From assembly GCF_900111875.1 (NCBI RefSeq), contig NZ_FOJU01000003.1:1-64000 (forward strand): a DNA stretch of 64,000 nucleotides. Direction: 5' to 3'. This document shows, one piece after another, positions 34,821 to 43,385 of this stretch (positions are counted from its first letter, which is position 1; each line of letters starts with the position of its first letter). The notes below the pieces were generated by a model. It saw only the letters and a program-made list of their open reading frames with translations, was not told where the DNA came from and did no database searches. Both the position numbers and the translations under genes were made by a program. This DNA is from Poseidonocella pacifica. GTDB lineage: Bacteria > Pseudomonadota > Alphaproteobacteria > Rhodobacterales > Rhodobacteraceae.

Positions 34821-36118
34821 TGAACTTGCTCGACGCCAACGACCGGACCGGCCACTACCCCCCGTCGTGGTATGCTGCGACGACCCCGCAACTGCCCCCT
34901 TTCCCGAAGGCGGAAGGAGAAATACACGCCGATGTTTGCATAATTGGCGGCGGCTACACCGGGCTATCTGCTGCGCTGCACCTCGCGGAAGCGGGGATCA
35001 AAGTCGTCCTGATAGAGGCGCAGCGTGTGGGCTTCGGGGCCTCCGGCCGAAACGGGGGCCAACTGGGAAGCGGCCAGCGTCCGGAACAGGATAAGCTGGA
35101 GAAGGCGCTAGGTCGGGATGCCGCGCACTATTTGTGGAAACTGGCCGAAGACGCCAAAGTCGTCACCACCGGACTTATCGAAAAGCACCAGATCGATTGC
35201 TACCTTCGACCCGGCGTCGCGTGGACCGGATCGAGCGAGGGCGATGTCTCTCACCTACATCGCTATGCCGATAAGCTCTCACGCGACTACGGCTATGATA
35301 AAATCGAGCCGCTCGACCGTGGCGGGTGCTACGCGCTCTGTCCCTCCCCCGACTATTGCGGTGGCATTCTGGATCGTGGCGCTGCGCATCTTCACCCGCT
35401 CCGTTACGTGCTTGGCCTTGCCCGCGCCGCGCAGGACGCGGGGGTACTCATCTATGAACAGAGCCGGGCGACTGCCCTTCACCCGGGCCCCAGGGTCGAG
35501 ACGGCAGAGGCGGCAATCTCAGCGGATCACGTTGTTCTTGCGTGCAACGGGTACATCGGCAACTTGGCCCCCAAGGTCGCTGCCCGTGTCCTTCCCATCA
35601 ACAACTTTATTATCGCGACCGAACCCTTGGGAGACCGAACACAGGAAGTTCTGACGGAGGACGTGGCAGTCGCGGATTCGCGCTTCGTGGTGAATTATTT
35701 CCGGCTCAGCCATGATGGGCGGCTGTTGTTCGGCGGTGGTGAAAACTACGGCTATCGCTTTCCCGCTGACATCGCCTCCAAGGTGCGCAAACCCATGCTT
35801 CAAGTGTTTCCCCACCTGCGTGACGTCAAGGTTGACTATGCATGGGGCGGAACACTTGCGATCACCGCACGGCGCATGCCGCTCTTTGCCCGTTTGGGGC
35901 CAGGCGTCTATTCCGCGTCGGGGTATTCGGGCCATGGGGTGGGAACGGCCACTCATGCCGGCAAGCTTATCGCGGCGGCTATCCAAGGTGACAACTCCGG
36001 GTTCGACGCGATGGCGGCCATGCCGACACCGCGCTTTCCGGGTGGTACAGCTCTGCGTAGCCCGCTCCTTGCCCTTGCCATGACGTGGTACGCGATGCGC
36101 GATCGCCTGGGACTATAG
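34820..36118 (+). CDS. puuB: FAD-dependent oxidoreductase, gamma-glutamylputrescine oxidase-like
   Basis: 432 residues of the DAO/DadA fold: HADVCIIGGGYTGLSAALHL is the dinucleotide-binding motif and FGASGRNGGQLGSGQ the conserved second FAD motif. The N-terminal YPPSWYAATTP is typical of PuuB-type oxidases. It would oxidise the gamma-glutamylated amine to an aldehyde with release of ammonia or amine. No PuuC-type aldehyde dehydrogenase follows, so that step must be encoded elsewhere or by another enzyme type. Confidence 0.88.
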   Translation: MNLLDANDRTGHYPPSWYAATTPQLPPFPKAEGEIHADVCIIGGGYTGLSAALHLAEAGIKVVLIEAQRVGFGASGRNGGQLGSGQRPEQDKLEKALGRDAAHYLWKLAEDAKVVTTGLIEKHQIDCYLRPGVAWTGSSEGDVSHLHRYADKLSRDYGYDKIEPLDRGGCYALCPSPDYCGGILDRGAAHLHPLRYVLGLARAAQDAGVLIYEQSRATALHPGPRVETAEAAISADHVVLACNGYIGNLAPKVAARVLPINNFIIATEPLGDRTQEVLTEDVAVADSRFVVNYFRLSHDGRLLFGGGENYGYRFPADIASKVRKPMLQVFPHLRDVKVDYAWGGTLAITARRMPLFARLGPGVYSASGYSGHGVGTATHAGKLIAAAIQGDNSGFDAMAAMPTPRFPGGTALRSPLLALAMTWYAMRDRLGL

Positions 36119-36199
36119 ACCGGCATCAACAAGAATTGTCTTGGTACCGTCACAAACTCCATTTAGGTTTCCGAAAACTGGAATTCAGGAAATCGAAAT

Positions 36200-37384
36200 A
36201 TGCTGCCAAATCTGCACGACGCCGAACCGATCCCCGCAGAAGCGCGGGCAGAGATCGACAGACTGCTCCAGAGCGGCGACCTTTTTCGCTATACCGCCCC
36301 CGACGACGCCCCGGTGACCCTTCTGGAAGAGGAGTTCGCTGAAACGCTCGGGGTTCGCTTCGCACTCGCGGTCAGCTCCTGCTCCGCTGCGTTGTTCCTG
36401 TCGCTCAAAGCACTTGACCTGACGCGCGACGCCCGTGTCCTGATCCCGGCCTTTACCTTCGCCGCCGTCCCCTCGGCGGTGGTTCATGCGGACTGTGTGC
36501 CGGTACTCTGCGAAGTGGGGGAAAACTACCGTATCGATCTCGACGATTTTCGTGCCAAATTGCCAGGCGTCTCCGCTGTACTGATCAGCCACATGCGGGG
36601 TCACACCTCTGACATGGACGCGATCATGGCCCTTTGCGCGGAGGCGGGCATCCCGGTGGTCGAAGACGCCGCACATTCCCTTGGGACAACATGGCACGGG
36701 AAAAATATTGGGACGATCGGGCGGGTTGGTTGCTTCAGCTTCCAGTCATACAAGCTGATCAACGCAGGCGAAGGCGGCATTATGGTGTCGAACGACGCGG
36801 ACCTGATCGCTCGGGCGGTGATCATGTCCGGGGCCTACGAGCACGCATGGAAAAAACACCGCGGCCTCGCCGAAGCCGTACCACGCTGGCAGAACCGTCT
36901 GCCACTCTTCAACCTTCGTATGTCAAACCTCGCAGCTGCGGTGATACGTCCGCAACTGCCGCATATCGCCCGCCGGGTGCGCGATGGTCGCCGAAACCAC
37001 GATTATGTCGCGGCGCGCCTCTCGTCCTCCCCTTGGATCTCCGTCCCGGAAAAGCTGGGGCCCGAGGAAAGAGCGCCGGACTCGCTGCAATTCAATTTAG
37101 TGGGGTTGGACGATCGTCAGGTCAAAAACTTGCAGGAAGAGGCTGCGGCGCGAGGCTTGCCAATACAGATCTTTGGGATGAGCAAGGACAATGCCCGCGC
37201 GTTCTGGAATTGGCAGTTTCTCGGGAATCTCCCCGACCTTCCCCAGACGCGTGCGATGCTGATGCGGGCTTGCGATCTGCGCCTTCCCGCCCGCCTGACG
37301 GCGACCGAGCTCGATGCGATTGTCGAGGTCGTTCTTGGCGCAGTTGATACCGTCATGAAAGAGCCTCGCGCCTACGGGACGTAG
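36200..37384 (+). CDS. DegT/DnrJ/EryC1/StrS-family PLP aminotransferase
   Basis: 394 residues. The PLP lysine is Lys185 in FSFQSYKLINAGEGG, and the cofactor Asp is Asp156 in VVEDAAHSLG; IPAFTFAAVPSAV is the typical N-terminal substrate loop. The family usually aminates keto-sugars, but no sugar nucleotide genes are near. It follows the puuB-like gene by 81 bp on the same strand and may belong to the amine pathway, e.g. handling an aldehyde or amino-aldehyde; this is inference. A hairpin overlaps its stop codon. Confidence 0.87.
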   Translation: MLPNLHDAEPIPAEARAEIDRLLQSGDLFRYTAPDDAPVTLLEEEFAETLGVRFALAVSSCSAALFLSLKALDLTRDARVLIPAFTFAAVPSAVVHADCVPVLCEVGENYRIDLDDFRAKLPGVSAVLISHMRGHTSDMDAIMALCAEAGIPVVEDAAHSLGTTWHGKNIGTIGRVGCFSFQSYKLINAGEGGIMVSNDADLIARAVIMSGAYEHAWKKHRGLAEAVPRWQNRLPLFNLRMSNLAAAVIRPQLPHIARRVRDGRRNHDYVAARLSSSPWISVPEKLGPEERAPDSLQFNLVGLDDRQVKNLQEEAAARGLPIQIFGMSKDNARAFWNWQFLGNLPDLPQTRAMLMRACDLRLPARLTATELDAIVEVVLGAVDTVMKEPRAYGT

Positions 37385-37389
37385 GCGCG
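37367..37389 (+). terminator. hairpin at the end of the aminotransferase gene
   Basis: Perfect 9-bp stem CGCGCCTAC (37367-37375) / GTAGGCGCG (37381-37389) with a 5-nt loop; the stop codon lies in the 3' arm. No T run, so it may act as an mRNA end-stabiliser or weak terminator between convergent genes (phaR ends at 37407). Confidence 0.5.
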
Positions 37390-37406
37390 GCGCCCTACCC
37401 GACGTC

Positions 37407-37961
37407 CTACTTCCCCAAATTGGAGAGTTTGGACTGTAAATCCGCAAGCTGTTTGCGGATGTCGTCAAGGTCCTCTGGCCCGCCGTTTCCCTCTCGTTCC
37501 GCAGAGGGTCCGCTCATGCCGGCGGGCATTCCCCCGGTCATGGCCTTCAGAAAAGCAGCCTGCTGGGCCTTCATCGCCTCAAACCCCGGGATACTCGACA
37601 TCGGGTTCATGGTGGTGATGTTCTCAACCATCTTCGACTGGCTATCGCGGAACATCTCGAAACTCGCCGCCAGAAACTGCGGAACGACCGAGGTCGCTTG
37701 CGTGGTATAGCTGCGGACGAGATCGGTCAGGACATTGATGGGAAGCACGCTTTCGCCACGGCTTTCGTGCTCGGCCACAATCTGCAGCAGATATTGGCGC
37801 GTCAGGTCGTCCCCACTCTTGAGATCGACGATCTGTACGTCGCGGCCATCGCGAATGAAGCCTGCGATGTCCTCAAGCGTGACGTAATCGCTTGTCTCGG
37901 TATTGTAGAGTCGTCTGCTCGCATAGCGCTTTATAAGAAGAGTGGATTTCTTGTCAGCCAC
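37407..37961 (-). CDS. phaR: polyhydroxyalkanoate synthesis repressor PhaR
   Basis: 184 residues. The N-terminal PHB/PHA accumulation regulator DNA-binding domain (LLIKRYASRRLYNTETSDYV, then TLEDIAGFIRDG) is followed by the second conserved block and a Met-rich C-terminal region ending in a short coiled coil. PhaR represses phasin (and its own) genes until it binds nascent PHA granules. A GTG start at 37961 is placed 6 nt after GGAGG; a TTG two codons earlier lies too close to it. CTGC-N3-GCAG sites precede the phasin gene. Confidence 0.94.
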   Translation of the reverse strand: MADKKSTLLIKRYASRRLYNTETSDYVTLEDIAGFIRDGRDVQIVDLKSGDDLTRQYLLQIVAEHESRGESVLPINVLTDLVRSYTTQATSVVPQFLAASFEMFRDSQSKMVENITTMNPMSSIPGFEAMKAQQAAFLKAMTGGMPAGMSGPSAEREGNGGPEDLDDIRKQLADLQSKLSNLGK

Positions 37962-38051
37962 GCGCAACCTCCCGAAATAGCAGCCCCACGACGAAGCCTA
38001 GGGCAGCCGTAGCCAAAAGGAAAGCGCTGTAAGCGGCCATGCCGCAAATGC

Positions 38052-38080
38052 AAAAAAAGAGCGGACCCGAAGGCCCGCTC
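38052..38080 (-). terminator. Rho-independent terminator of the phasin gene
   Basis: On the minus strand GAGCGGGCC-TTCG-GGTCCGCTC (9 bp with one G-T pair, UUCG tetraloop) is followed by TTTTTTT. It is 51 bp beyond the phasin stop and separates it from phaR. Confidence 0.9.
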
Positions 38081-38130
38081 AGAAACCGCACCGATAAAAT
38101 GGGAGGAGGAAATCGGTACGTATCAGCGAA

Positions 38131-38580
38131 TTACTTCGCGGTTGCGGCCTTCTTGGTCGCAGTCGTGACGTCCTTGCTTGCCTTCTGCAGTGCAGCGGCA
38201 GCATCTTCGCCCATGTCTTTGCCGGCAGCCATCATCAGGTCGACGGTTTCCATCTGAACCTTCTTGGCAACTTCGGCGAAAGCGGCCATGTGCTCAGCTG
38301 CGACTTCAGCAGTGGCGGAGGCGAAATCGGTCATCGCCTTGGCGTAGTCAGCAGGCTCGCTCTTGGCGCGGGACATATCCGCGAGACGAGCAAGCGTGTC
38401 TTTTGTCCACTTGGTGGAGATTTCTGTCGATTTGTCAGCGGCTTCAAGAGCAACACCGGCCAGCTTCTCATTGAGAGCGGCAGTCGTCTTGAACGCGTCG
38501 TCCATCGCGGACGTGTCGACGGGGAAGGAGCCCATCATGTCTTTGAAGATCGCTGTGAAGTCTTGGGATTGCATAGCCAT
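38131..38580 (-). CDS. phaP: phasin family protein (PHA granule surface protein)
   Basis: 149 residues, almost wholly alpha-helical and rich in Ala, Lys, Asp and Thr, with the phasin_2-like pattern (TTAALNEKLAGVALEAADKS; AEVAAEHMAAFAEVAKKVQ) and a basic Lys/Ala tail (TKKAATAK). It coats and sizes PHA granules. ATG 38580 has AGGA 5 nt upstream. Transcribed alone between the phaC 3' end and its own strong terminator; two PhaR-type sites lie 77-115 bp upstream. Confidence 0.92.
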   Translation of the reverse strand: MAMQSQDFTAIFKDMMGSFPVDTSAMDDAFKTTAALNEKLAGVALEAADKSTEISTKWTKDTLARLADMSRAKSEPADYAKAMTDFASATAEVAAEHMAAFAEVAKKVQMETVDLMMAAGKDMGEDAAAALQKASKDVTTATKKAATAK

Positions 38581-38656
38581 TGTGTCCTACTTTCCTTGTT
38601 CAGTCACGCGAGCCGGGCTTGTCCCGGTTGTTCTGCGTCTGAGAGGAATATGCACG

Positions 38657-38695
38657 CTGCAGCGCAGCATTTCAACCCCCTATGCTGCACTGCAG
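38657..38695 (-). promoter_or_regulatory. two CTGC-N3-GCAG PhaR sites upstream of phasin
   Basis: CTGC-AGC-GCAG (38657-38667) and CTGC-ACT-GCAG (38685-38695) are 28 bp apart, centre to centre. They match the CTGCN3-4GCAG motif established for PhaR of Paracoccus/Rhodobacter. Location in the 140-bp gap before phaP supports autoregulated granule-dependent repression. Confidence 0.75.
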
Positions 38696-38720
38696 CACGA
38701 AAAACTTTCCCCTAGGACAA

Positions 38721-40517
38721 TCATAGGTTTGCAAGGGGTTTTACATAGGTTCCCGGTGCCGGAGCGAGCGAAGGATGCTCCGAATCGCCCGGCTCTCGGG
38801 CCGGAACCTGCTTGCCCGAGCGCCCTTTGAGCCAGCTTCCCCAGCGCGGCCACCAAGATCCTTCATGAAAGCTCGCCCCTTCCCTCCATGCCTCGAAATC
38901 GAGACTGAGATCCGTGTTGGTGTAGTGTCCGTATTTCTTCTTCGACGGGGGATTGATGATCCCCGCAATGTGCCCGGATTGAGACAGGATGAAAGTCTTG
39001 GAGCGTGATGCCATCGCTTGAATCCCACGATAGCTGTCGCGCGCTGCGGCGATGTGGTCGGTCTCACAGGCAATCGCACAGACCGGTACGTCGACATCTT
39101 TTAGACGCAGCAGTTCGTCGAGCAGTTCAAACCCCTCTTGCGCAAACCGGTCCTGCTGACAGAGGCCCCGGAGGTACTGGGTCGCCATCTTGCCAGGGAG
39201 GTTGGTGCCGTCCCCGTTCCAATAGAGCAGATCGAACGCCGGAGGCGCCTCGCCCATCATGTAGCTGCGGATGGCGGGCTTGTAGATCAGGTCGTTGGAT
39301 CTAAGGAAGGAGAAGGTCCGCGCCATGATGTAGGATCGCAGGATACCGCTAGCCTCCACCTCCGCCACAATGCCATCGACAAAGTCATCCTGCAGGAAGG
39401 GCTGAAACTCGCCCTGATCCGAGAAGTCCGTCAATGTGGTGAAGAAGGTTGCGGACCGAACCGTCTTGTCCCCACGGGATTTGAGGAGCGCCAAGGTGAG
39501 AGCAAGGGTCGTGCCGGCAATGCAGTACCCCACCGCGTTGATCCGCTCGACCCCGCAAATTGCCTTCACTTCGCGCATCGCGGTCAGGTAACCTTCTTCG
39601 ATGTAATGCTCTAGCCCGACATCGGCATAGCTTTCATCGGGATTTACCCAGCTGACCACGAAGAGCGTATAGCCCTGATCCACGATCCAGCGGATGAGGC
39701 TGTTCTTCTCCTTGAGATCCATGATGTAGAACTTGTTGATCCACGGCGGAAAGATGATCAACGGCGTCTCATGCACCGTTTCAGTTGTCGGAGTGTATTG
39801 GATCAACTCGAAAAGCCGGTTGCGAAAGACAACCTCGCCGGGGGTCGTCGCGATGTTCTTGCCGACCTCAAAGGCCTGTTGATCGGCGAGGCGCACCGCG
39901 AAATCTCCGCCATTCGCCTCAATGTCGGAAATGAGGTTCTCCAACCCCTGCACGAGGCTGTCCCCCTCGGTCGCGACGGCTTTCTCCAGCGCGTCGGGGT
40001 TGGTGCCCAGAAAATTGGTGGGGCTCATCATGTCGACGATCTGCTGGGTGAAATAGTCCAACCGCTTCGCGTCACGCTCATCAAGCTCCTCACGGGCCGT
40101 GGCCACCGCCTCACGGATCGCTTCGGAGTTCCGCATGTACTGCTGCTTGACGAAGTTGAAGTAGGGGTGGGACTTCCACAGCGGGTTTACGAAACGCGGA
40201 TCATCTGGGGTCTCATCCTCCGGTGCCTGCAAGCGGCCTTGGGCGAGCGCCTTCTGCGCATCCATGTAGTGCTTGAGCGTCTTTCCCCAGTATTGGAACT
40301 GCGTTTCCATGAGCCGGGACGGGTTTTCCAGCATCTCCTGCCAGTAGGCCACCCCGGCCTTCACAAAGAGCTCCTGATTCGGCGCCTGCAGTGCAGCATT
40401 CATAGGTTTGCGCTGCGACAATGCCGTTATCAACCGATTGGAAAGTTGCTCCACCTTCGCCAGATTTTCGTTGATACGTTCAAGATTCTCGCCGCCGATA
40501 TCACCCTGCGTTGTCAT
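38721..40517 (-). CDS. phaC: class I poly(3-hydroxyalkanoate) synthase
   Basis: 598 residues. Polymerises 3-hydroxyacyl-CoA on the granule surface. The lipase-box-like nucleophile is Cys332 in AVGYCIAGTT, with Asp487 (CETDHIA) and His516 (QSGHIAG) completing the triad; the N-terminal domain (1-200) and WxxxW-type C-terminal region (ASFHEGSWWPRWGSWLKG) fit class I. It is divergent from phaZ with a 106-bp shared upstream region, and its 3' end abuts the phasin promoter. Confidence 0.96.
   Translation of the reverse strand: MTTQGDIGGENLERINENLAKVEQLSNRLITALSQRKPMNAALQAPNQELFVKAGVAYWQEMLENPSRLMETQFQYWGKTLKHYMDAQKALAQGRLQAPEDETPDDPRFVNPLWKSHPYFNFVKQQYMRNSEAIREAVATAREELDERDAKRLDYFTQQIVDMMSPTNFLGTNPDALEKAVATEGDSLVQGLENLISDIEANGGDFAVRLADQQAFEVGKNIATTPGEVVFRNRLFELIQYTPTTETVHETPLIIFPPWINKFYIMDLKEKNSLIRWIVDQGYTLFVVSWVNPDESYADVGLEHYIEEGYLTAMREVKAICGVERINAVGYCIAGTTLALTLALLKSRGDKTVRSATFFTTLTDFSDQGEFQPFLQDDFVDGIVAEVEASGILRSYIMARTFSFLRSNDLIYKPAIRSYMMGEAPPAFDLLYWNGDGTNLPGKMATQYLRGLCQQDRFAQEGFELLDELLRLKDVDVPVCAIACETDHIAAARDSYRGIQAMASRSKTFILSQSGHIAGIINPPSKKKYGHYTNTDLSLDFEAWREGASFHEGSWWPRWGSWLKGRSGKQVPAREPGDSEHPSLAPAPGTYVKPLANL
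40386..40396. promoter_or_regulatory. CTGC-N3-GCAG motif inside the 5' end of phaC
   Basis: CTGC-AGT-GCAG lies about 120 bp inside the phaC coding region (codons for AALQA). It matches the phasin promoter sites. A further copy at 38185-38195 lies inside phaP. Ala-Leu-Gln codons generate the motif easily, so function is uncertain. Confidence 0.3.
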
Positions 40518-40623
40518 GAGCGCAATTCCCCCCTATTCTCGCAATTGCAGCATTTAGCCTTTCCATGGGAAGGCCACATGCCGAGATGGTCCGGTCTTGC
40601 GGACATTTATAGAGGAGATCGCC
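40518..40623. promoter_or_regulatory. phaC-phaZ divergent promoter region
   Basis: The 106-bp gap contains the palindrome GCAATTGC followed by AG (40541-40550), which makes a half PhaR-like TTGCAG, and a 16-bp dyad CCTTTCCATGGGAAGG (40558-40573) with one mismatch. Both lie where a regulator could control both directions. Confidence 0.45.
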
Positions 40624-41886
40624 GTGAAATACATGGTGACATATGACCTTATGGAGACGGTCCGAAACACGAACCAGTGGCTCGGAGCGTCCGCAAAGGC
40701 CCTCGCGTCCTATCCCGCTTTCGCCATGCTCCCGAATCCCACCGTACAATGGATGGCTGCGTGGGGTGATGTCACCGAACGCAGTTTCGAACGTATGGTG
40801 GCCAAACCCGACTGGGGAATCCACTCTTTTACCTGCGATGACGGCAAGGATCACCTTGTGTCGGTAGAAACCGTGGTGGAGCGCCCGTTCGGTGACCTCA
40901 TCCACTTCGCCGTGCAGGGGCGTCCCGCTGCCAGCCGGCGCGTCCTTCTGGTGGCGCCCATGTCAGGGCACTATGCCACGCTCCTGCGGTCCACCGTTGT
41001 ATCGCTTTTGCCGGATTGCGAAGTCTACGTCACCGATTGGAAGAACGCGCGCGACATCCCAGTTTCCTGCGGCAAGTTCGATGTGGAGGATTACACCCTC
41101 TACCTCGTGGACTTCATGCGCTACCTCGGCCCGGAAACCCATGTCATCGCGGTTTGCCAGCCGGCTCCGCTGACGCTCGCCGCGACGGCCTACCTCGCCG
41201 AACAGGATCCCGCGGCGCAGCCCCGCTCGCTGACCCTCATAGGTGGGCCCATCGACCCCGATGCCACGCCAACGGACGTGACAGATTTTGGACGCCGAGT
41301 GACCATGGGCCAGTTGGAAAAGACGATGATCCAACAGGTCGGCTTCAAGTACAAAGGTGTGGGCCGCAAGGTCTATCCCGGCCTCCTGCAACTTGCCTCG
41401 TTCATCTCGATGAATATGGAAACCCACAGTCGCGCCTTCACGGACCAGATTCAGCGGGTCGCGCTTGGCGAGGCATCCGATCACGACAAGCACAACCGTT
41501 TCTACGATGAATACCTCGCCGTCATGGATATGCCGGCGGAGTTCTATCTTTCTACGGTGGAACGCATCTTCAAGGGCCGCGAGATTGCTGACAACGCATT
41601 CACGGTAGAGGGCTCGCCCGTTGATCTCGGCAAAATCACATCGGTGGCCGTAAAAACGGTCGAAGGCTCGAAGGATGATATCTCCGCGCCGGGACAGTGC
41701 GTTGCCGCACTCGCGCTTTGCACCGGGTTGCCGCCCGAGAAGAAGGCCAGCCATCTCGAAGAAGGTGCTGGGCACTATGGCATCTTCGCGGGTCGGAGTT
41801 GGCGCAACAATATCCGCCCGTTGGTGCTTGATTTCATCGACGCCAACAGCGGTGGGCAGGATGCAGCAAACACCACTGCTGCCTGA
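40624..41886 (+). CDS. phaZ: intracellular polyhydroxyalkanoate depolymerase
   Basis: 420 residues. Degrades native PHB granules, the reverse arm of PhaC. The nucleophile is Cys178 in HVIAVCQPAP, as in Ralstonia/Paracoccus PhaZ; VYVTDWKNARDIPVSCG and the C-terminal GAGHYGIFAGRSWRN (catalytic His) are typical. A GTG start at 40624 follows GAGGAGATC; an ATG three codons on is an alternative. Confidence 0.94.
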   Translation: MKYMVTYDLMETVRNTNQWLGASAKALASYPAFAMLPNPTVQWMAAWGDVTERSFERMVAKPDWGIHSFTCDDGKDHLVSVETVVERPFGDLIHFAVQGRPAASRRVLLVAPMSGHYATLLRSTVVSLLPDCEVYVTDWKNARDIPVSCGKFDVEDYTLYLVDFMRYLGPETHVIAVCQPAPLTLAATAYLAEQDPAAQPRSLTLIGGPIDPDATPTDVTDFGRRVTMGQLEKTMIQQVGFKYKGVGRKVYPGLLQLASFISMNMETHSRAFTDQIQRVALGEASDHDKHNRFYDEYLAVMDMPAEFYLSTVERIFKGREIADNAFTVEGSPVDLGKITSVAVKTVEGSKDDISAPGQCVAALALCTGLPPEKKASHLEEGAGHYGIFAGRSWRNNIRPLVLDFIDANSGGQDAANTTAA

Positions 41887-41891
41887 CCGCC

Positions 41892-42446
41892 GTGGATGAC
41901 ATCGCGATAGGGTGCCGCTGCGGCCAATTTACCGCACGTCTCAAGGCGGCCTCCCGTTCGAGGGGCACCCATATCGCTTGTCATTGTCGGGATTGCCGAT
42001 CGGCCGCCCTGCACTTCGGCATGCCTGACCCAGCCCCGGATGGCGTTGCGCTCTATCAAACCACGCCAGACCGGATCGAGATATTGACCGGGCAGGAGGA
42101 GCTTGCAGTCATGCGTCTCTCCCCGCGCGGGCTTTTCCGCTGGTACGCGCGCTGTTGCGATACCCCGATCTGCAACACCTTGGCTCGGCCGGGGCTTCCC
42201 TTCGTCGGGGTTCAGGTTTCCGCGATACAGGATCCGGCCCCGCTGGGAAGGGTCCGCGCCCATACATTCCTGCGCGATCCGGCGACGGGGCGCACGATGC
42301 AGAAGGGAATGGTCGCCATTGGCGCCGCGCTAATGACGCGCATGATCTCTTCGCGTCTTTCGGGGCGCTGGCGCGAAACGCCATTCTTCGACCCGCCCAC
42401 CGGGGCACCTGTCGCCACCCCAGTAGTCCTCGATCTACGCCCCTGA
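41892..42446 (+). CDS. GFA/CENP-V-like zinc protein, DUF6151 type
   Basis: 184 residues with a CxC...CHCxDC zinc pattern (GCRCGQFTA; ACHCRDCRSA) and a later Cys pair (RCCDTPIC), as in glutathione-dependent formaldehyde-activating enzyme-like proteins; I recognise this divergent branch as DUF6151. A GTG start at 41892 is 6 nt after the phaZ stop, so it may be cotranscribed. Substrate unknown; a link to formaldehyde would suit the C1 genes elsewhere in the window but is not shown. Confidence 0.8.
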   Translation: MDDIAIGCRCGQFTARLKAASRSRGTHIACHCRDCRSAALHFGMPDPAPDGVALYQTTPDRIEILTGQEELAVMRLSPRGLFRWYARCCDTPICNTLARPGLPFVGVQVSAIQDPAPLGRVRAHTFLRDPATGRTMQKGMVAIGAALMTRMISSRLSGRWRETPFFDPPTGAPVATPVVLDLRP

Positions 42447-42484
42447 CTCCTATCGCTTCCGCCGCCCGACTCAGGCCGCTCGTC

Positions 42485-43228
42485 TCAGATAGGGCCAGCG
42501 ACCTCGGTGATCGCGCTTTGGATCAACGCGAGACATTCGGGCGATGAGAACCCATGATCAGCCCCCTTCACGAAGGTCAGATGCAGATCATCGCACAGGG
42601 CGTGCTCCATCAACTTCAGAGGCACTTCCTGAGCGACGGAAGAATCCGCCGTTCCGTGCAGCAGCCGCACCGGAAAGGAGAGGTTCAAGGTATCCCGCAG
42701 GACAAGATTGTGCCGCCCGTCTTCGATCAGCGCGCGTGTAACCACATAGGGTTCGTCATAACCCGAAGGCAATTCAAGCCGCCCCTGCCCCATGATCTGT
42801 TCCCGCTGCTGCTCGTCGAAACTGTTCCAGAAGCTGTCCTCGGTAAAGTCCGGTGCGGCGGCGATCCCGACCAAGCCCTTCACCCGTCCCAGCATCTGCG
42901 AACAGATCAGCGCGATCCATCCCCCCATAGAAGATCCCACGAGCACGGGGGCACGTTCACCGCAAAGCTCCAGCGCCGCGAGAGCATCTTGGGTCCATGC
43001 CCCGATGGTCCCCTCCTCGAAATTCCCCGAGGAACGGCCATGCCCGGAATAGTCGAACCGAAGAAACGCCCGCCCTTCGGCCTGGGCCCAAGCTTCGATA
43101 TGGGTGGCTTTCGTCCCCTCCATATCGGACTTGTACCCCCCGAAAAAGACGATGGGCGCCCCGCCCCCATCCGTCCACCGGTAGGCAATACGCCGGCCCT
43201 GCGGCGTCTCCATGAACTGCGGCTCCAC
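42485..43228 (-). CDS. alpha/beta hydrolase (ABHD10/lysophospholipase-like)
   Basis: 247 residues. The nucleophile Ser is in VLVGSSMGGWIA, preceded by the FDYSGHGRS oxyanion-type motif, with Asp in LLHGTADSSV and His in VKGADHGFS completing the triad. This set resembles ABHD10-type acyl-protein or glucuronide esterases and many bacterial carboxylesterases; the substrate cannot be assigned. A GTG start at 43228 has a perfect AGGAGGA 6 nt upstream. Confidence 0.85.
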   Translation of the reverse strand: MEPQFMETPQGRRIAYRWTDGGGAPIVFFGGYKSDMEGTKATHIEAWAQAEGRAFLRFDYSGHGRSSGNFEEGTIGAWTQDALAALELCGERAPVLVGSSMGGWIALICSQMLGRVKGLVGIAAAPDFTEDSFWNSFDEQQREQIMGQGRLELPSGYDEPYVVTRALIEDGRHNLVLRDTLNLSFPVRLLHGTADSSVAQEVPLKLMEHALCDDLHLTFVKGADHGFSSPECLALIQSAITEVAGPI

Positions 43229-43294
43229 TCGAATTCCTCCTCGTTGATGCTTACCGATAGCCCCTGCGCCTAGGTCTTGTCACCAGCACCTTGC

Positions 43295-43323
43295 TTGACA
43301 CCGCAGGACCGGCTCGTCACATA
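43295..43323 (+). promoter_or_regulatory. candidate thrS promoter
   Basis: TTGACA (43295-43300), 17-bp spacer and CACATA (43318-43323), 63 bp before thrS. The -35 is consensus and the -10 is weak. Confidence 0.45.
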
Positions 43324-43385
43324 GGGCCCGAACTTCTACCCGCAACCGGGCGTTCCGTGGGCGCCAAACCGACGAGGCAGCCAAC

